Positions 61,359 to 64,000 of a DNA stretch of 64,000 nucleotides are shown here, piece by piece. The translations under genes and the position numbers were made by a program. The notes below the pieces were generated by a model. That model did no database searches, had not been told where the DNA came from, and worked only from the letters and a program-made list of their open reading frames with translations. The stretch's first letter is position 1. Each line of letters opens with the position of its first letter. The stretch comes from Morella rubra (Eukaryota; Streptophyta; Magnoliopsida; Fagales; Myricaceae): NCBI GenBank assembly GCA_003952965.2, contig CM025851.1, positions 35,465,381 to 35,529,380 on the forward strand, given 5' to 3'.

Positions 61359-62266
61359 AATTTAGTGCACCTATTGTATATTGTCAAATTTGTCATGTTC
61401 TTGTGAAAAATGCCTTTGCAGAATAATTTCTACCTTTCTTTTAATTAGCTGTGTTAGTTGAAGCTAAAATCTCGCTGTTAGATGATGAACCTTCGAATGA
61501 TGACGAGTCATTTGGTATGTCAATAACCAAAATAGTGATTGTGTTTGTATTTATTTATTTTTATCTTTGTTCATGTCATTACTGTTTGTTAATTTTTCAA
61601 TATTGCAATTGCAGACAATGTTGATGTGAGGGTGATGGTGATGGTGTTGGTAGTAGTGCAAATGGTGCAGATAGTGTAAGAACAGATGGTGCTGAAGCTG
61701 CTAAGGATTAAAGTTATAGTTATTTATTGTTAAATGTCATTACTTGTTAGTTTTTAGACTACTGAGAAACTTTTAACTTATTTACATTTGTTGTAAAACT
61801 TGTAAGACGTTATTTAGTCAATGATGAAATATATTTTCTTTTGTTACACTTTTGTCTTTTTGCATCAATCAATTAAAATCTGTAATAAAATTTGTATTAC
61901 AGGATATACAAAAAACGCAAGTTTTTACGCGTGTATCTATTGCAGCATTTTTAAAATTGATATAGTGGCAATACTAACTGGAAGAAGAAGAAGAGAAAAA
62001 AAAAAAAAAAAAATGTTGGCACAGACCTTTAGCGGCGGTCACAAAAATACCGGTAAAGGTATGAAGCAGCGTTTCTTGAAAAAGTTGGAATTGCATTCAG
62101 GTCTACTCCAGCGATCGCCAAAACTGCCACTATATACCTATTGCGACGGTTCGATAGCGACAGTCACGATCGTCGCTAAAAAACTGTTGCTAAAGCTATA
62201 GCAACGGTTTTTTGACCTTTAACAATGATTTCTGACCGCTATTAAAGATTATTTTTTTTTGTAGCG
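61359..62266 (+). mobile_element. Second CACTA-like remnant
   Basis: Contains two short exon-like pieces: an acidic one (DDEPSNDDESF near 61,480-61,515) and GVGSSANGADSVRTDGAE ending near 61,710. A subterminal repeat zone follows (TTTAGCGGCGGTCAC, ATAGCGACAGTCACGATCG, CGTCGCTAAAAAACTG) and a degenerate terminus TTTTTTGTAGCG at about 62,266. Looks like the 3' end of another CACTA family. The left end is not identifiable. Confidence 0.5.
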
Positions 62267-62289
62267 TGATAACGTTCTAATTCACACTC

Positions 62290-62520
62290 GAAGAACTATA
62301 TATAAACTCAATGCTATGCAGTGTCAAATTTTGTCTTTTACTTTACATTCTGTTTTACAGTCTCTTAATTTTTCACATTTGTAACACTTTGCTTTACCTT
62401 TATCCTTTTTCTTCAATTAGTTTGTATTTATTTGTATTCTTTTATAAATTTTATTAGAAAAAACAATTTTCCTTTTCTTTCTGTGATATTTTTTAGATTG
62501 TTTGAAGTTTGACTTTTCTG
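62290..62520 (-). mobile_element. Pararetrovirus zinc-finger scrap, minus strand
   Basis: On the minus strand about 62,310-62,400 encodes a Lys-rich stretch and a knuckle of the C-X2-C type followed by VKDKI. It matches the plus-strand scrap at 42,590-42,795 in viral sequence and in flanking NRAMP-upstream DNA, so the two are inverted duplicates of one insertion. Confidence 0.7.
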
Positions 62521-63415
62521 CTCTCAAACTTCCGTCTATATATGCATGTGTGTGTGAGAGAGTCAACAATTGTGAAAATACTGTTATCTTATGTTAATCT
62601 TAATTAATTTTATGTTGATCCACTAATTAAAAATAATATCGAGTTTTTTTAAAAAAATGTTGTATATGCATATAATAACTTGTCGTGAAGCCAACGATAT
62701 ATTTGTGCAAACGGTACTGTTATTTTATATGAGTCTGAACTATATATATGTTGATCTATTAAACAAAAATTATATAATGTCAGGTTCTTTTCTTTTACTA
62801 TTAATGTCTGTGTTATGTGTCTCTGATGGAGTTTTATATATGTGTCTGTGTTATGTGTCTGATGGAGTTTTATATATGTGTGTGTGTGTGTGCGTGTGTG
62901 TGTGTGTGTTAAATGTTTCTATGAGGCAATGCACAAAAACACATTAACAATTCTCTATACAAGAATTTATATATATATATATTTATTTATTATTTTGTTT
63001 GGTGACGGTATATATATATCCATTCAGTTGTGACACTTTCTATATAGAGAAACCAAAGATCCAATTGTGGATGGTTTCAAATGTTATATTATTTGAAAAC
63101 AAATAAGAAGCTAGGCTACCAATTATATATATAAAAATAGAATGCCTAAAGCTACAAATGAAAATCAATTGTTATAATTTAAATTCCCTTTAAGAATAGT
63201 ACTTTAATGGCACTCCTATCTCAGGTTCTAATTGGCACTTGACTTCTACATGCATTAATCCCAGTTGGAGGCCGGATGCTATATTGCCATGTTCATGCCT
63301 GAAGCAACTGCGCGGTTGTCCATCAATGCATTATAAATACAAGACTCCCATTGTCAGTTCCATTGCAGGACTTTATTCAATTAAGTTGAAGCATAGAGAA
63401 AGAGATCAGAGAGAG
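62521..63415 (+). promoter_or_regulatory. Inverted copy of NRAMP upstream region and promoter
   Basis: Reverse-complement match to 41,900-42,500: TTGATCCACTAATTAA-type motifs, GGCACTCCTATCTCAGGTTC at about 63,209 and TATAAATA at about 63,330. Includes a (TG)n near 62,880-62,910 and a CT/AG leader before the ATG. Drives only a broken exon 1. Confidence 0.7.
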
Positions 63416-63588
63416 ATGGGAAGCCACAAGCAGCGACAGCAGCGAGTGAATGACGTAGTTCCATCATCATTGGGTGGGGAAGTAACCGCATAGCAGCCAT
63501 TGAAGTGGAGGGAGAGATCCCACCCTCCATCAATATGATTAGTACCGACAAGCACTTTGATCACGACATTGAAGACCCTAATCACCAG
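63416..63588 (+). pseudogene. NRAMP exon 1, inverted and frameshifted
   Basis: ATG at 63,416 with MGSHKQRQQRVNDVVPSSLG, parallel to the N-terminus of the intact gene. It then shifts frame by one base after LGG and meets TAG. The remaining exon (ending FDHD-IEDPNHQ in the other frame) and the CAG/GT donor at 63,588 are preserved. No exon 2 follows: after about 70 bases the DNA jumps to NRAMP 3' flank sequence. Orientation is opposite to the other two copies. Confidence 0.85.
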
Positions 63589-63660
63589 GTATATATATAA
63601 AGGTCATGCAATTCCCTTTTTACCATTGATACATGTGGGTCGAGTTTAGATTATAACAAT

Positions 63661-64000
63661 TGATTAAAAGAACGTATATAAATGGTGTGTTGCCACTTTA
63701 ATGACCCTTTCGTTCGAGTTGTCCTTTCTAAGAATTCCAAGCTTATCAGCTAAAATATCCATTTTGGCTCTTTGGTAATCGTAAAAGCCTCCAATATCGT
63801 GAAAATATGTTCATGCTAAGGTAGCTTGGATTGTTTGGAATATAAATTATAAGCTTCTATAGAGCGGATGGGTTAATGTGAAGGCATTATATAGAAAGCA
63901 AATTATGCAATGGTGATCATTAAGTGCAATTGGATTTGATGACCAATTTCTTTTTTTTTTTTTTTTTTTTTTCTAAGCGATTTTATAAGCAATTTCAAAA
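63661..64000 (+). repeat. NRAMP 3' flank block at window end
   Basis: Matches about 7,025-7,375 in the same orientation (AGTTGTCCTTTCTAAGAATT, GAATATAAATTATAAGC and others) and ends with a long poly-T near 63,950. Because in the intact locus this block lies just 3' of a minus-strand NRAMP gene, a further minus-strand NRAMP copy may begin beyond 64,000. Confidence 0.8.

Noticed and set aside
62657..62947. 96-codon frame with a Cys/Val run
   Set aside because: It is driven by a (TG)n microsatellite inside the inverted NRAMP upstream region.
1..64000. tRNA, rRNA or known small RNA genes
   Set aside because: None could be recognised by eye; the only tRNA-related sequence is the primer-binding site of the copia element.

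Overview
The window is nuclear DNA of a flowering plant, most likely a eudicot and possibly a woody one (inference). It has intron-containing genes with plant-type splice sites, a SWI3C-type chromatin subunit, an NRAMP metal transporter, an XBAT-type ankyrin gene fragment and a tetraspanin fragment. These sit in AT-rich DNA full of nested transposons and endogenous pararetrovirus (caulimovirid) sequence. The only gene that can be followed exon by exon without damage is an NRAMP5-like transporter on the minus strand at 7,948-14,686: 13 exons, 562 codons, all phases consistent.

Layout. 222-6,471 (+): 3' part of a SWI3C-like gene (SWIRM, SANT, leucine-zipper exons) with an exon duplication/deletion and C-terminal frameshifts. 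7,948-14,686 (-): intact NRAMP5-like gene, convergent with SWI3C; one intron carries a pararetrovirus scrap and another a 1.17-kb LTR-like element. 15.3-18.6 kb: a long inverted-repeat (foldback) element, LINE tails, and a second inverted-repeat element holding an internally inverted LINE. 21,078-27,496 (+): a degenerate Ty1/copia element with both LTRs, itself split by an LTR-like element and by a hAT-type non-autonomous element. 28.5-41.9 kb (-): a second, dead NRAMP5-like copy, stretched by a 5.2-kb pararetrovirus block in intron 6, partial internal duplications and an LTR-like element in exon 6. 42.6-45.9 kb: two more pararetrovirus fragments, head to head across a (TA)n tract. 47,030-59,022 (+): a complete-ended but mutated 12-kb CACTA element (TSD TTC) with TNP2-type and TNPA-type genes, an accessory plant-transposon ORF and unusual arrays of palindromic GATCGATCG motifs. 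59.3-60.5 kb (-): fragments of a tetraspanin and an XBAT-type gene in the same orientation. 60.6-64.0 kb: CACTA-like remnants and an inverted copy of the NRAMP promoter plus exon 1, with the same pararetrovirus scrap seen at 42.6 kb.

Biologically the window is a metal-transporter locus that expanded by tandem and inverted duplication and then decayed, while one copy stayed intact. Shared insertions order the events: the zinc-finger pararetrovirus scrap at 42.6 kb and 62.4 kb predates the inverted duplication, whereas the scrap at 10.1 kb and the LTR-like insertion at 12.2 kb are specific to the intact copy. No new cellular system can be proved from the sequence. The most unusual structures are the CACTA element with its GATCGATCG arrays and terminal hairpins, and the recurrent pararetrovirus breakpoints at TA tracts next to a zinc finger.
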